A stretch of DNA of 64,000 bases from Peribacillus frigoritolerans. GTDB taxonomy: Bacteria; Bacillota; Bacilli; Bacillales; DSM-1321. Positions within the stretch are counted from its first letter, which is position 1, and the number at the start of each line of letters is the position of its first letter. Made by a program: the position numbers and the translations under genes. The notes beneath the pieces were generated by a model. The model saw nothing but the letters and a program-made list of their open reading frames with translations, had not been told where the DNA came from and did no database searches. Shown here piece by piece: positions 41,126-50,371 of the stretch. The stretch covers positions 3,938,001-4,002,000 of the forward strand of contig NZ_CP158190.1 in the NCBI RefSeq assembly GCF_040250305.1, written 5' to 3'.

Positions 41126-41386
41126 TTGAAAGATGAAAACGATGCAATTGTTCCATCAATCCATAACACCGATTTACACAAGGCAATACACCATTTATCG
41201 GAACAATTCAAGGTACCACTGCCAGAATTACGCGATACGATTGATTTACTTATACAAAACCAATCAAGTGGGATGCAGCTTAGTGTAGAAGATCATAAAA
41301 GTTCACCCGTCGAAGAATTGAATACGGCAATAATCAAAAACCGTGAAATCATTAAAAAAAATCTCCAAACATTAAATAGAATTTGA
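41126..41386 (+). CDS. Hypothetical 86-residue protein
   Basis: I recognise no family. The protein is acidic and soluble, predicted helical, with LHKAIHHLSEQFKVPLPELRDTIDLL near 17-42 and a C-terminal helix NTAIIKNREIIKKNLQTLNRI. The start is a TTG with GAGGAGG eight bases upstream. A strong terminator follows within 10 bases, supporting a real monocistronic gene. It is one of the few plus-strand genes in this half of the window. Confidence 0.65.
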   Translation: MKDENDAIVPSIHNTDLHKAIHHLSEQFKVPLPELRDTIDLLIQNQSSGMQLSVEDHKSSPVEELNTAIIKNREIIKKNLQTLNRI

Positions 41387-41388
41387 TA

Positions 41389-41425
41389 TAGAAAAAAGGC
41401 ATCCGATCATGGATGCCTTTTTTCT
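41389..41425 (+). terminator. Terminator after the 86-residue ORF
   Basis: Stem AAAAGGCATCC/GGATGCCTTTT followed by TT on the plus strand; the minus strand also has a T-run, so it may act both ways. Confidence 0.88.
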
Positions 41426-41477
41426 GTGGAGCATATGAAATTCCTAATATAAGTCCTTCGTTAGAGCTCATTAAGTA

Positions 41478-41678
41478 TTAGCTAGGCACAAACTTAAGTA
41501 TTCCTTCCAGATAAACACCTTGTTCTTTTCGTTTGCATTCCCTCAACTTGATTCTTCCTTCTTTTTCTAACTCCTTAGCTAATTGGACCACTTCAGTTCC
41601 ATCTTCGGTTATTTCGACTGAGAAGAAATTGCCCCGAGTGGAAGTTTGAATGAACTTGAATAATCTATCTTTATTCAT
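41478..41678 (-). CDS. Hypothetical 66-residue protein
   Basis: A small soluble, charged protein (begins MNKDRLFKFIQTSTRGNFFSVE, ends GVYLEGILKFVPS). No recognised domain. The sequence alternates predicted strands and one helix (VVQLAKELEKEGRIKL). AAGGAGATG lies four bases before the ATG. It sits between the plus-strand 86-residue ORF and tRNA-Arg. Confidence 0.65.
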   Translation of the reverse strand: MNKDRLFKFIQTSTRGNFFSVEITEDGTEVVQLAKELEKEGRIKLRECKRKEQGVYLEGILKFVPS

Positions 41679-41827
41679 TTAAACATCTCCTTATTTATAA
41701 CAAGTTCGACATAAAAGTTCATCCACCTGCGATAAATATAAATAAAAAACTTCTTGTCGTCATACGAACTTTAGCAGTTAAAAGGATAACAAATTGAAAA
41801 CATCCTCGTTGACTTAAGCCAAAAGTA

Positions 41828-41862
41828 AAAAAGCCAAAACCTTAGAAGGTTTTGGCTTTTTC
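41828..41862 (-). terminator. Terminator after tRNA-Arg
   Basis: Stem AAAAGCCAAAACC/GGTTTTGGCTTTT with six T on the minus strand. Confidence 0.9.
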
Positions 41863-41869
41863 TAGTTAG

Positions 41870-41943
<74 letters not shown>

Positions 41944-42116
41944 GTTTATGATATAAGTTGCGGTAAAACTTATGTATTACCTTAACTGTTCCCTTAGGAC
42001 ACTTCTTATTATAGTAGGATATCAAAAGAAAGTCAACGGTTTTTCATAAAAAGTTTTTTTCTTTTTTTATGAACCAGGAAGCGGGGAAAAACGCTTCCTG
42101 TTCATTATACATGAAG

Positions 42117-42629
42117 TCATTCCATTTGATAAGCATTTCTTAGTTCTTCAACGATTTTTCCTTCAAGGTCAAAATAGATGATTTCAAGTTGGTCATTTCC
42201 GATTTCCAAAATGGCATAGGTTTTCTCTTTTCGTCCACGCGGCTGACGTATGCTTCCCGGGTTGATGAAGAGCTTGCCGTCAATCAATTCGGAGCCTGCA
42301 GCGTGGGAGTGACCAAAGCAAATAATATCCGCCCCTGTCTCTTCACTTTTATAAGATAGGTTCATCAAGGTCATATTTATGTTATAGAGGTGTCCATGCG
42401 TAAGGAAGAAACGCTTGCCTGCGATATTCTCCACAATATCATTCGGATATGCCGAATCATAGTCACAATTCCCGCGAACGGCTAAGAACCCCGACATGTG
42501 AGGGTCATTTCTTTCCAACTCTGAATCACCGCAATGGATCATGGCAGCAACCTCTTGTTTATGACGGTCGGTAATCATGCTGATTTCATGAGTTAAGCCA
42601 TGACTGTCACTCATTATTAGCACTTTCAT
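42117..42629 (-). CDS. ysnB: Metallophosphoesterase YsnB (YfcE/MJ0936 type)
   Basis: A 170-residue calcineurin-like phosphodiesterase. Metal ligands are visible in the N-terminal MSDSHG, the IHCGDSE motif near 35, VRGNCD near 52, LTHGHL near 76, and the CFGHSHAAG motif near 103. The start is the ATG at 42629, with GAAGGA eight bases upstream; an upstream GTG is too close. Start and rdgB stop overlap, so they are co-translated. Substrate unknown (phosphodiester). Confidence 0.92.
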   Translation of the reverse strand: MKVLIMSDSHGLTHEISMITDRHKQEVAAMIHCGDSELERNDPHMSGFLAVRGNCDYDSAYPNDIVENIAGKRFFLTHGHLYNINMTLMNLSYKSEETGADIICFGHSHAAGSELIDGKLFINPGSIRQPRGRKEKTYAILEIGNDQLEIIYFDLEGKIVEELRNAYQME

Positions 42630-42631
42630 CG

Positions 42632-43243
42632 TCACATTCCTTCTTCCCTTTTTAGAAATAGATCAAGTTTTTCATCTAGAGCCCTCAATGCGTTGGCACG
42701 GTGGCTGATTTTGTTTTTTTCCTCTTTTGTCAATTCGGCGTTTGTTTTGCCCTGTTCCTCAACAAAAAAGATGGGATCATAACCAAATCCATTCGTTCCT
42801 GAAGGCTGTTCCGTAATCAAGCCTTCCATCGTTCCCGATACCGTAACTGTTTCCTGGTTGGGTGACGCTAGTGCCAAGGCGCAATAAAATCTCGCAGTCC
42901 TAGCCTCTTTTGGCACGCCTTCCAGTTCGCGGAGGACTTTTTCCGTGTTTGCTTCATCGCTCTTGTCCTCTCCAGCATAGCGCGCAGAATATACGCCTGG
43001 ACGGCCCTCCAATGCATCTACAATCAATCCGGAATCATCAGCAATGACAAAGTGGCCTAGCTGATGGGCAATGGCCTCTGCCTTCAGGATCGCATTTTCT
43101 TCAAAGGTCGTGCCTGTTTCCTCAACATCCGGAGCATCCGGTACATCGAGAAGTGTTTTGACTTCATATCCTTTAGCAGAGAATAAGCTTTCGAACTCCT
43201 TGGCTTTCCCTTTATTTTTCGTTGCAATGATTACTGTCTTCAT
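42632..43243 (-). CDS. rdgB: XTP/dITP diphosphatase RdgB (YsnA)
   Basis: A 203-residue HAM1/RdgB-family pyrophosphatase that removes deaminated purine nucleotides (XTP, ITP, dITP). The signature [16 protein letters not shown] near 6-21 binds the triphosphate. Other conserved blocks: [38 protein letters not shown] near 66-90, and [10 protein letters not shown] near 146-155. AAGGGTGAAATG precedes the ATG. Its usual upstream partner rph is missing as a gene; only a remnant is present. Confidence 0.97.
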   Translation of the reverse strand: MKTVIIATKNKGKAKEFESLFSAKGYEVKTLLDVPDAPDVEETGTTFEENAILKAEAIAHQLGHFVIADDSGLIVDALEGRPGVYSARYAGEDKSDEANTEKVLRELEGVPKEARTARFYCALALASPNQETVTVSGTMEGLITEQPSGTNGFGYDPIFFVEEQGKTNAELTKEEKNKISHRANALRALDEKLDLFLKREEGM

Positions 43244-43292
43244 TTTTCATTTCACCCTTTTTCATTTTATCGGCATGAGAGCTCTTTTCGGA

Positions 43293-43447
43293 CTAAGAAA
43301 GAATTTGCTGTAATTCGTCATATGTAAAAGCCGCTTCTTCCAGTGCCAAACGGACGGATTCAGCGCTGCCTTTCATGATCAACAACAGCCGCTGAACTTT
43401 CCAGATAAGTTAAGTCTAACACAACTCCCTTATCTGCAATACTTATA
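43293..43447 (-). pseudogene. rph: rph (RNase PH) 3' remnant, frameshifted
   Basis: Two out-of-frame pieces match the C-terminal part of RNase PH. The first, VVLDLTYLESSAAVVDHERQR and stop, resembles the VLDLDYxEDSxAVVD block. The second, starting IMKGSAESV and ending EEAAFTYDELQQILS with a stop, resembles the xMTGSGxFVExQGTGEEATF block. About 150 bp remain; the catalytic N-terminal two thirds are absent. It sits exactly where rph is expected, directly upstream of rdgB, and begins at the stop codon of the neighbouring gerC gene. Confidence 0.72.
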
Positions 43448-43450
43448 AAA

Positions 43451-44572
43451 CTAACGTTTGTAATTTTCACTATGTTCAATATGGATATTAACTTTTATGT
43501 TATTTATTGAAGACTTATCAAAGGAATTAATAATTTTATTATCCCACTTATTGGCATGGTATCTGTATGCCTTTTCACTTATGTTAAAAAGATCTGTATT
43601 GATTTTTTCCCCAGTCTCCAACGTCTTCAAAATATCTTGCTTAATTTTTATTTCTACCTTTTTTTCGATTTTTTCCATATCCAAGTTGTCTATATTTTGT
43701 TTCAATATTCCATTTGCTCTAACTTCTAAATCATATAAGGGTTTCTTTTGTTGTTCCAATACTATGATGTTTGTTTTGGGGTCCATGATTTCAACACTTA
43801 CCTTTTGTTTGTTCAGGGAAAAAAACATTACAGTCGCCTTATTTCCAACCCATTTCATACCTATCAAATCTTGTTTACTTACGAACCCTTTATACTGTTG
43901 TTTTGATAAAACATAGCCGCCATTCAACGTTGGTATCTTTTTTTCTTTCCCCTTCTCTGAGTAATGACGCTCATTTATTACCATAGAGGGAATTAAAATG
44001 GAACCAACCGGTTGATAAAATTTCGAAACCAGCTCATTGAATTTTAACGGGGATATGAAATAATTCTCATTAATAACGGTCTCTGGCCTTTGAATGATCG
44101 TGAATAGGTTAGGAAGATTAAAGAAACTATCACTGTCAAACACCTTTTTAATATCTTCTTTTGTAACAAACAGCCATGAATTGTATCGCAATAAGGGCTC
44201 TTTCCCCACATATTCAATGAAATCCTTCATTTTCTTATTGATTACATTCTCACTTAAAATGAAGGAGTTAATATGCCCGATATACAGTGGCAATGCTGCA
44301 TTTTGTTCTAATTCAGTAAATGCTTCTTCGATACTTTCCCCTTTACCTTCCCCAATGACAACAGAAGATTTTTCTTGTAATGCTGTGGCCCCCTCTTGTT
44401 TTGCTATATCCGCAAAATTCAATGCTTGAAAGTATAAGATGAATTCACCCTCTTTATAATCGACGCCTAGAGCGGATCCATATGTTTGAGCTTGAATTTC
44501 CTTCATTCCCCAACAGCCTGTCGTCAATAAAAGTTGACAGCCAATTACCATGACTGCAATTAGCTTTCTCAT
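43451..44572 (-). CDS. Spore germination receptor C subunit (Ger(x)C lipoprotein)
   Basis: A 373-residue lipoprotein of the Ger(x)C family, the C subunit of a GerA-type nutrient receptor in the inner spore membrane. The signal peptide ends in the lipobox LLLTTGCWG, with the lipidated Cys near 20. Conserved: GxALGVDYKEGEFILYFQALNFAD near 34-57 and the GHINSFILSENVI segment near 99. The C-terminal domain is the usual Ger(x)C fold ending in HIEHSEN. The start overlaps the stop of the A subunit gene by four bases. Last gene of a B-A-C operon. Confidence 0.92.
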   Translation of the reverse strand: MRKLIAVMVIGCQLLLTTGCWGMKEIQAQTYGSALGVDYKEGEFILYFQALNFADIAKQEGATALQEKSSVVIGEGKGESIEEAFTELEQNAALPLYIGHINSFILSENVINKKMKDFIEYVGKEPLLRYNSWLFVTKEDIKKVFDSDSFFNLPNLFTIIQRPETVINENYFISPLKFNELVSKFYQPVGSILIPSMVINERHYSEKGKEKKIPTLNGGYVLSKQQYKGFVSKQDLIGMKWVGNKATVMFFSLNKQKVSVEIMDPKTNIIVLEQQKKPLYDLEVRANGILKQNIDNLDMEKIEKKVEIKIKQDILKTLETGEKINTDLFNISEKAYRYHANKWDNKIINSFDKSSINNIKVNIHIEHSENYKR

Positions 44573-46044
44573 TTGTTCGACTCCTTTTGCGGTTCATTAT
44601 CACTGGACTGTAGAGCTTGATTCCGCTGTCTTAACATCCCATACGGAAGCTTGAATAAGACTTTTAACATATCCGATTTATTTGGTTTGGAAAATGGATT
44701 CACAAAAGGCTGTCCGAAACTTTCCAAGGAAACCACAACAATCAAGATGAGGAATATTCCCATGAAGAATCCAAACAAGCCTAAAAACGCTGAACATGCA
44801 AATATGAATAACCTTATAAGAACGATATTCCCAGCAATATTCTGATTGATCAAGGTATAGCTCGAGAGAACTGTTACAGCTATTATTACGAGCATGGAGG
44901 GTGAGGTCAGTCCTGCCCGAATCGCTGCATCACCTATAATTAGTCCACCCAACACAGAAACCGTCGGACCTACAGCTTTTGGCAGGCGAAGACCGGCTTC
45001 TTTAAATAGTTCAAACAATATGATCATCAAGAATGCCTCCAAAGAAGCAGGTATGGGTAATCCCTGTCTCGTGATTGAAATCGTCGCAAGTAGCGAAAAG
45101 GGAATTTGATCGAATTGATAGGTAACTAACGCTATAAAAAAACCCGGTAACGTAACGGTTACAAATAAGGCGACTACACGAATGATGCGTATAAAACTAA
45201 TGTAAAAAAAGCTTGCATGTGCGTCATCAGCAGAATAAAGCAACTGATTAATACTTGTTGGTCCGATCAAGCATGTGGGATTCCCGTCCACCAGGATGGC
45301 AAAGCGCCCTTGATTCAATGATTCAACAACATAGTCCGGTCGACCGATATAATCCATTAAGGGGAAGATGGAAAGTTGATTATCATATAAGAGTTCTTCA
45401 ACTTGGTAACTGCTGACTATGATATCAACCTTTAATGAATCCAATCGTTCTTTAATATCCAAAAGAATCGAGGGATTAATAATGTCATCAATATAAAGCA
45501 GCAATATTTTTGTTTTACTTCTTTTCCCGATTGTATATTCTATACATTTAAGTGATGCCGTTTTTAACCTTTGGCGAATTAAAGACATGTTATCCGATAT
45601 ATTCTCAACAAATCCATCTCTAGGTCCACGAATGGAAGATTCTATATTGGATTCTTCCGGACTGCGCTTAGGGGAATTAGCTAATGGGGTATAGTAAATT
45701 TCATTAGAAGATTCATTAATAATGATCAGGTCTCCAGAAAAAAGAATGCTTTCCACTTCCTCTTTTAAACCGGAGCCCTTTTCAAGCATACTGATTTCCA
45801 TAATATTGCTTAATTGATCAATTGTTAATTCCCCATTTTCTTGAACCGCTTTTGATATTGTAGGCAGTATCACTTCATTGATAAATGGCATATCCACTAA
45901 GTTCGGCGCATATAAAAAACCCAACAAATAACGACCTTCATTATCAAAAGTTTTTGTTCTTAAAACAACATCGGAAGAATGTTCGAACCATTTTTGGATT
46001 TGGTCAATGTAAGAAGGAGTTCCATTCAATTTTCCCTTCTTCAT
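44569..46044 (-). CDS. Spore germination receptor A subunit (GerA family)
   Basis: A 491-residue GerA-type protein. It has a soluble N-terminal domain of about 280 residues, then membrane helices from about 285 to 440. Family landmarks: the RNFVEDxxDN-like FVENISDNMSLIRQRL near 144, DGNPTCLIGPTSINQLL near 251, and RQGLPIPASLEAFLMIILFELFKEAGLRLPKAVGPTVSVLGGLIIG near 325-370, which is highly conserved. Start and stop overlap both neighbours. It probably forms a receptor channel with the B and C subunits. Confidence 0.94.
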   Translation of the reverse strand: MKKGKLNGTPSYIDQIQKWFEHSSDVVLRTKTFDNEGRYLLGFLYAPNLVDMPFINEVILPTISKAVQENGELTIDQLSNIMEISMLEKGSGLKEEVESILFSGDLIIINESSNEIYYTPLANSPKRSPEESNIESSIRGPRDGFVENISDNMSLIRQRLKTASLKCIEYTIGKRSKTKILLLYIDDIINPSILLDIKERLDSLKVDIIVSSYQVEELLYDNQLSIFPLMDYIGRPDYVVESLNQGRFAILVDGNPTCLIGPTSINQLLYSADDAHASFFYISFIRIIRVVALFVTVTLPGFFIALVTYQFDQIPFSLLATISITRQGLPIPASLEAFLMIILFELFKEAGLRLPKAVGPTVSVLGGLIIGDAAIRAGLTSPSMLVIIAVTVLSSYTLINQNIAGNIVLIRLFIFACSAFLGLFGFFMGIFLILIVVVSLESFGQPFVNPFSKPNKSDMLKVLFKLPYGMLRQRNQALQSSDNEPQKESNK

Positions 46045-47123
46045 AATGTTTCACCTTTTCCTTTTCCCTTTATAAAAATAAGAATTAACAGTATAATTGC
46101 AGCACTTAAAAGAAACAGACTGCTGATTGGAAAGAAATACTTGTAGATAAGATTAAAAAATGAAGTAGCATCCCAATGGATTAGCGTGCCAATAACAATT
46201 AACAAATATAGCGAAAGCAGTATCCACTTCTGATGTTTTGAATTTGAGATTAATTTATAGCCTATAAATAAACATAAACTTATTCGAATCATGGCACCTG
46301 AAAGCCATTGGAAAATGGAAAGGAAATCAAGTCGAGTAATATAATAGCCAAACCTTAGCAACTTCCACTGTTCGTAAGCTGGATTCCTCATTTTCACTGC
46401 TTCCACAGAACCAAATTCTGCAATCGCTCCCATGAGGGGTCCTAACGTCAGCATGATTAAGATAATACCAACCAGTAAAAGCCACTTGGCTTTTAGCTTA
46501 TTTTTCAGGTAAGGAGTTAAAAATAAAAAAACGATGATTTCTAAATATCCTGCACTCGTATACAGAATTCCATTTAAAGTATTGCTATATCCGCTTTCAA
46601 ATATCGGGAACAATAATTCGTAATTCTTATTACTCGTATTCCCCAGCCCCACAAATATCCCGAAAAAAGTGACGACCGGAAGAAATAGGAGAGCCAAAGT
46701 ACTTATGGTGCGTATTCCTTTATAACTTGCAAAAATACATATAAAGGTGAATAGGCTGACAACTACGATGTTTGGTATGTCATGAGTATAATTAGCTTTT
46801 GCCCAAATCACTGTAAATTTGACGGTAATGAAGGCGTTAATTATAAAGTACAACCCAAATGCTATAGTGAAGATATATGTAACAAAAGGTGTAGACCATT
46901 TTTTCAGAAAAGAGATTATATCTTCTTTATCTAGTTTTTTATAAATATAAAAAATAAATAGTGTCCAAACAAAACATGGAACAACACTTATTATGACACT
47001 TATCCATGCGTCGCGTTGAGATGCGGTCAATATATTGGGAAGGAGCAGGACATGTACCATGAATCCTGTATTCATAATGATCAAAACATAGATGTGTAAA
47101 GCCTGAATGACCTTTTGATCCAA
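46041..47123 (-). CDS. Spore germination receptor B subunit (GerAB/APC-type)
   Basis: A 360-residue integral membrane protein of the GerAB/amino-acid permease type, the ligand-binding subunit of nutrient germination receptors. About ten hydrophobic helices; the start (HIYVLIIMNTGFMVHVLLLPNIL) and the central LTLGPLMGAIAEFGS are typical. The start is TTG, with GGGGGG eight bases upstream. It is the first gene here, so the operon order is B-A-C rather than A-B-C. Ligand cannot be inferred. Confidence 0.92.
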   Translation of the reverse strand: MDQKVIQALHIYVLIIMNTGFMVHVLLLPNILTASQRDAWISVIISVVPCFVWTLFIFYIYKKLDKEDIISFLKKWSTPFVTYIFTIAFGLYFIINAFITVKFTVIWAKANYTHDIPNIVVVSLFTFICIFASYKGIRTISTLALLFLPVVTFFGIFVGLGNTSNKNYELLFPIFESGYSNTLNGILYTSAGYLEIIVFLFLTPYLKNKLKAKWLLLVGIILIMLTLGPLMGAIAEFGSVEAVKMRNPAYEQWKLLRFGYYITRLDFLSIFQWLSGAMIRISLCLFIGYKLISNSKHQKWILLSLYLLIVIGTLIHWDATSFFNLIYKYFFPISSLFLLSAAIILLILIFIKGKGKGETL

Positions 47124-47283
47124 AATAATATCCCCCCATTAATTACATGATTAAAAGTAATTTCCCCTTTTAAAAATTTATTTATGTAAAAACTTTCTCT
47201 TGATACGAGAAATTGCTTAGCTGAGGTATTAGTTTTCAACTAAAACAACAATTAAAATGTATATAACAGGGGCAATGGTGGAA

Positions 47284-47317
47284 TAAAAAAAAGAGGCAGC
47301 TGCTGGCTGCCTCTTTG
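47284..47317 (-). terminator. Terminator after gerM
   Basis: Stem AGAGGCAGC/GCTGCCTCT, then eight T on the minus strand. Confidence 0.9.
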
Positions 47318-47341
47318 TGTTTTCTAGATATAAATCGCGCT

Positions 47342-48427
47342 TTAAAAACTACCTGTGTTGACTTTCTCTGGACGGACCACTGGTTCGGATAATTTCTTGC
47401 CTTCTTCATTAAGAACATCTGCGCTGCCCTGCACTTGCACTTCAACGCTTTCAATTCCTTTCTGTTCCGTTAAGGAAAGGACCAAGGCATCAAGGACTTC
47501 TTGTGATACCTTTTTCTCTTTAAAGCTTCCAAGGATATTTTCGTTAAAATTGAGGCTGACCTTACCTTCTGCCACCTTAGGCTCGTCAAGTAAAGCTACA
47601 TCGCTCATGAACCCTGTTTGCAGGCTTGAACCCGAAGGACTCTTCGTTAATTCCTGAATGACCGCTGTTACATTATCAGACACCGTTTCGCTGATCCTGC
47701 GTGTCACAGGAACATAATAGGTGTACTCCTCGTCACCGCCTACATAATAAACGGTCAGTGATTTGGTATTGGAAATGTCGACTACGTCACTCGTATCGAT
47801 ATTGATTCCTGACGACCTTGAGATATTCTCATCTATCGGTGTGCCATTGACAGGCATTTCGGATATATCTTCCCCATTAATTCTCATTTGGATTTTCTCG
47901 ACCGAGTCGAATTGTGTCAGTGTCCATGTAATGGCTTGAAGGATTTTAAGTTCATCCTCTTTCTGATAATTTTTGAACTCCGGCGAAAAGTCCGCCACAG
48001 CCACTCCGTCTTTAATGTTCACGCTTATTTGGGTATCGGCAGGAATGACGGCCCTGAATCCATTCGGAAGTTTATCCGTGACAGGTCCGTTAGTGACAAG
48101 GTAATCAAGAGCCTGTTTGGCGACAGCTTCCGATTTAGGAAGTTCCAACGTCTGTGGAACCACATACCCGCTTTTATCAATTAAATATAACTCCGTCTTC
48201 ACTGTTTTCGATTCAACTGCGCCCTCTTCTCCATCAGTCGCGGGCTTTTCCTCACCATTCGTTTCTGTTTCTTTTTCTTTTAATGAAGATTCATCCTCGA
48301 CTAATGAAACATCCTTTGGCGGATCTATTTCCTTTTTCTCTTCACCGCCAAATAATCCGCAGCCTGAAAGCCAAAAAGAAGATGCCAGAATGGTCACAGC
48401 CATTGTTACTTTTGATTTATTGGACAT
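47342..48427 (-). CDS. gerM: Sporulation/germination lipoprotein GerM
   Basis: A 361-residue lipoprotein with signal peptide and lipobox WLSGCG (Cys near 23). An acidic linker (about 30-75) follows. Then two GerMN domains: about 75-205 (LYLIDKSGYVVPQTLELP...) and 220-345 (LTVYYVGGDEEYTYYVPVTRRI...). GerM takes part in engulfment-stage envelope assembly, supporting SpoIIIAG ring formation in B. subtilis. AGGAG precedes the ATG. It normally precedes rph. Confidence 0.93.
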   Translation of the reverse strand: MSNKSKVTMAVTILASSFWLSGCGLFGGEEKKEIDPPKDVSLVEDESSLKEKETETNGEEKPATDGEEGAVESKTVKTELYLIDKSGYVVPQTLELPKSEAVAKQALDYLVTNGPVTDKLPNGFRAVIPADTQISVNIKDGVAVADFSPEFKNYQKEDELKILQAITWTLTQFDSVEKIQMRINGEDISEMPVNGTPIDENISRSSGINIDTSDVVDISNTKSLTVYYVGGDEEYTYYVPVTRRISETVSDNVTAVIQELTKSPSGSSLQTGFMSDVALLDEPKVAEGKVSLNFNENILGSFKEKKVSQEVLDALVLSLTEQKGIESVEVQVQGSADVLNEEGKKLSEPVVRPEKVNTGSF

Positions 48428-48489
48428 AAAATCACTCCTAGGACAGTTTGTACTCCTATTTATACGAGCCCTAGGGGAAAATAGACCAA

Positions 48490-48845
48490 TTATTTTTCCC
48501 TCTGATAGTGGAGCTGGGCAATTTGCCCGTACTGCTGCATCTTTGTCAGCTTCTGATTGAGCAATCGATTCCCATCCCCAAGTATAATCGGAATGATGGA
48601 CAGGATCATTTCATCCACCTGCGTTTCCCTCATGAAGTCCTATTTCTGCACCGCCAACAAGACAGATCCTTGAACCTTCTTTCTGTCTTCCGATGAAATC
48701 ACCTACAACTTCGTTCATAAACTCGGCATATCCTTCTATCCCTTTCGCACTTCTTGAAAAGACATAGCAGGCTTTATGTTGATAGTGAATTCTTGTTCCA
48801 AAATATGAATCTGATATATGTCTCATAATCACCGTATCTATACTA
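48490..48845 (-). pseudogene. Degraded RibD-C/DHFR-type reductase (YyaP/YwjB-like)
   Basis: Two frames together match the C-terminal part of the RibD-C/dihydrofolate-reductase-like family. Frame one: a HKACYVFSRSAKG block and GSRICLVGGAEI. Frame two: QVDEMILSIIPIILGDGNRLL, ending QLHYQREK and a stop. The frame changes just after LVGGAEI, and the N-terminal third (start Met through the NADPH-binding part) is missing; the remnant begins about DTVIM. It fills most of the gerM-racE gap. A relic of an inserted gene rather than a functional one. Confidence 0.7.
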
Positions 48846-48865
48846 ACACCGTCTGTTCAAGACAA

Positions 48866-48893
48866 GAAAAAAAGACTTCCAAATGGAAGTCTT
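48866..48893 (-). terminator. Terminator after racE
   Basis: Stem AAGACTTCC/GGAAGTCTT, then seven T on the minus strand. Confidence 0.88.
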
Positions 48894-49695
48894 ATAAGTG
48901 ATCGATTTTAATTGTTTCGATGGTATTGACATGAATACCGAGCCAGCTCGACGCGATGGAACCAAACATATCTCTGGAACCGGTTGTATAAAAGCGATGA
49001 ACGGGGCGGAGCTTGCTTTTATTGATTAATTTATAGTAATCCAAAATGACACTTGCCTCACGGGCCGTTTCTTCCCCAGAGGAAATGACTTGTACTTCAT
49101 CCCCCATATAGGAAGAGATTACAGGCCCCAGCAGTGGATAATGGGTACATCCAAGGATCAATGTATCGATCTTCGTTTTCTTCAACGGGTTCAAGGTTTG
49201 TGCCACGACCCTATTGACGATACCCCCTTCAAACTCCCCGCTTTCTACGATTGGGACAAATTTCGGGCATGCTAAACTATCTACTTTCACATCGGAATTG
49301 ATGGAGGCAAGCGCGTCGTCATATGCTTTGCTTTTCACCGTGCCTTCCGTACCAATAACGCCAATATGCAAGGAATCAGAAACTTTCAATGCCGCCCTTG
49401 CCCCTGGATGGATGACACCCAACACCGGAATCGGAAGTGTTGCCCTGATTTCATCCAGTACAGCTGCAGTCGCTGTATTGCAGGCGATGATCAGCATTTT
49501 TATTTCCTTCTTCATCAAAAACCTCGTCATTTGCCATGTAAAGGTTTGGACATCTTTTTTGGTCCTCGGCCCATAAGGGCATCTTGCTGTATCACCTAAG
49601 TAAATTATATTTTCATTTGGAAGCTGACGCATGACTTCTTTAGCTACTGTCAAACCGCCTACCCCTGAATCAATGATGCCTATCGGTTGTTTCAA
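48892..49695 (-). CDS. racE: Glutamate racemase RacE
   Basis: A 267-residue racemase that makes D-glutamate for peptidoglycan (and poly-gamma-glutamate in some species). It is cofactor-independent and uses two cysteines: C72 in [11 protein letters not shown] and a second near 185 in LGCTHYPLL. The N-terminal [17 protein letters not shown] is diagnostic. It is 10 bp from the MarR gene upstream, suggesting one transcript. Confidence 0.97.
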   Translation of the reverse strand: MKQPIGIIDSGVGGLTVAKEVMRQLPNENIIYLGDTARCPYGPRTKKDVQTFTWQMTRFLMKKEIKMLIIACNTATAAVLDEIRATLPIPVLGVIHPGARAALKVSDSLHIGVIGTEGTVKSKAYDDALASINSDVKVDSLACPKFVPIVESGEFEGGIVNRVVAQTLNPLKKTKIDTLILGCTHYPLLGPVISSYMGDEVQVISSGEETAREASVILDYYKLINKSKLRPVHRFYTTGSRDMFGSIASSWLGIHVNTIETIKIDHL

Positions 49696-49705
49696 AAAAC
49701 TCGCC

Positions 49706-50149
49706 TCATTTTTCTTTCATTTCTTGATGTAGTTTTACTAGAATCCCTTTGAGGGACATGATGTCAGATTCGTTAAAATTGACTAATACGCCACTCAAGT
49801 ACTGCTGCCGTTTATTAATCACTTCTTCGATTATCCGTTCACCTTCTTCAAGAAGGTGAATTCGAACCACACGCCGGTCATTTTCATCCCTGACACGCTG
49901 GACAAGCTGATGTTTCTCCATGCGGTCAATCAGATCCGTCGTTGTGCTGAAGGCGAGAAACATCTTCGTGGACAATTCGCCAATCGTCATGTCTCCTGAT
50001 TCAAAAAGCCATTGCAAAGCCACGAATTGAGGAATGGTAATTTTATAATCATGGAGAATTTCTCTTCCCCTTTGCTTAAGCCATGACGATACATAGCGCA
50101 ATTCCCTCTCGATATCGGCTACATATGCCGCCTGCTTCCCTTCATCCAT
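49706..50149 (-). CDS. ysmB: MarR-family transcriptional regulator (YsmB-like)
   Basis: A 147-residue MarR-type winged-helix repressor. The HTH lies at about 45-95 ([63 protein letters not shown]); the wing DENDRRVV is typical. The start at 50149 is chosen because GGGGAG lies eight bases upstream and begins [19 protein letters not shown]; a longer frame is unsupported. Position between gerE and racE matches B. subtilis ysmB. Confidence 0.9.
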   Translation of the reverse strand: MDEGKQAAYVADIERELRYVSSWLKQRGREILHDYKITIPQFVALQWLFESGDMTIGELSTKMFLAFSTTTDLIDRMEKHQLVQRVRDENDRRVVRIHLLEEGERIIEEVINKRQQYLSGVLVNFNESDIMSLKGILVKLHQEMKEK

Positions 50150-50371
50150 ACACACAGCTCCCCACTTCATGAAACTTATCATACTACCATTTTGGATGAA
50201 AGTGAAATGATTTTCAAGATTGATTACCTGGAATCTTAATGAAACGCTCTCCATAAAAATAAGCAGCATCCAAAGAAGTCAAAACAACCAAATTGTTTTG
50301 CCCTTCCTTATATGCTGCCAATGAACGGGAGAGAAAATATTTATAAGGCTTACGTATTAAGAGTTAACACA

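Noticed and set aside
40978..41211. Minus-strand ORF with many cysteines and hydrophobic residues
   Set aside because: It overlaps a plus-strand ORF that has a good ribosome site and terminator; it has none.
42070..42106. Hairpin after ysnB as a terminator
   Set aside because: The inverted repeat (AGGAAGCG/CGCTTCCT) is real but has no T-run on the minus strand, only A.
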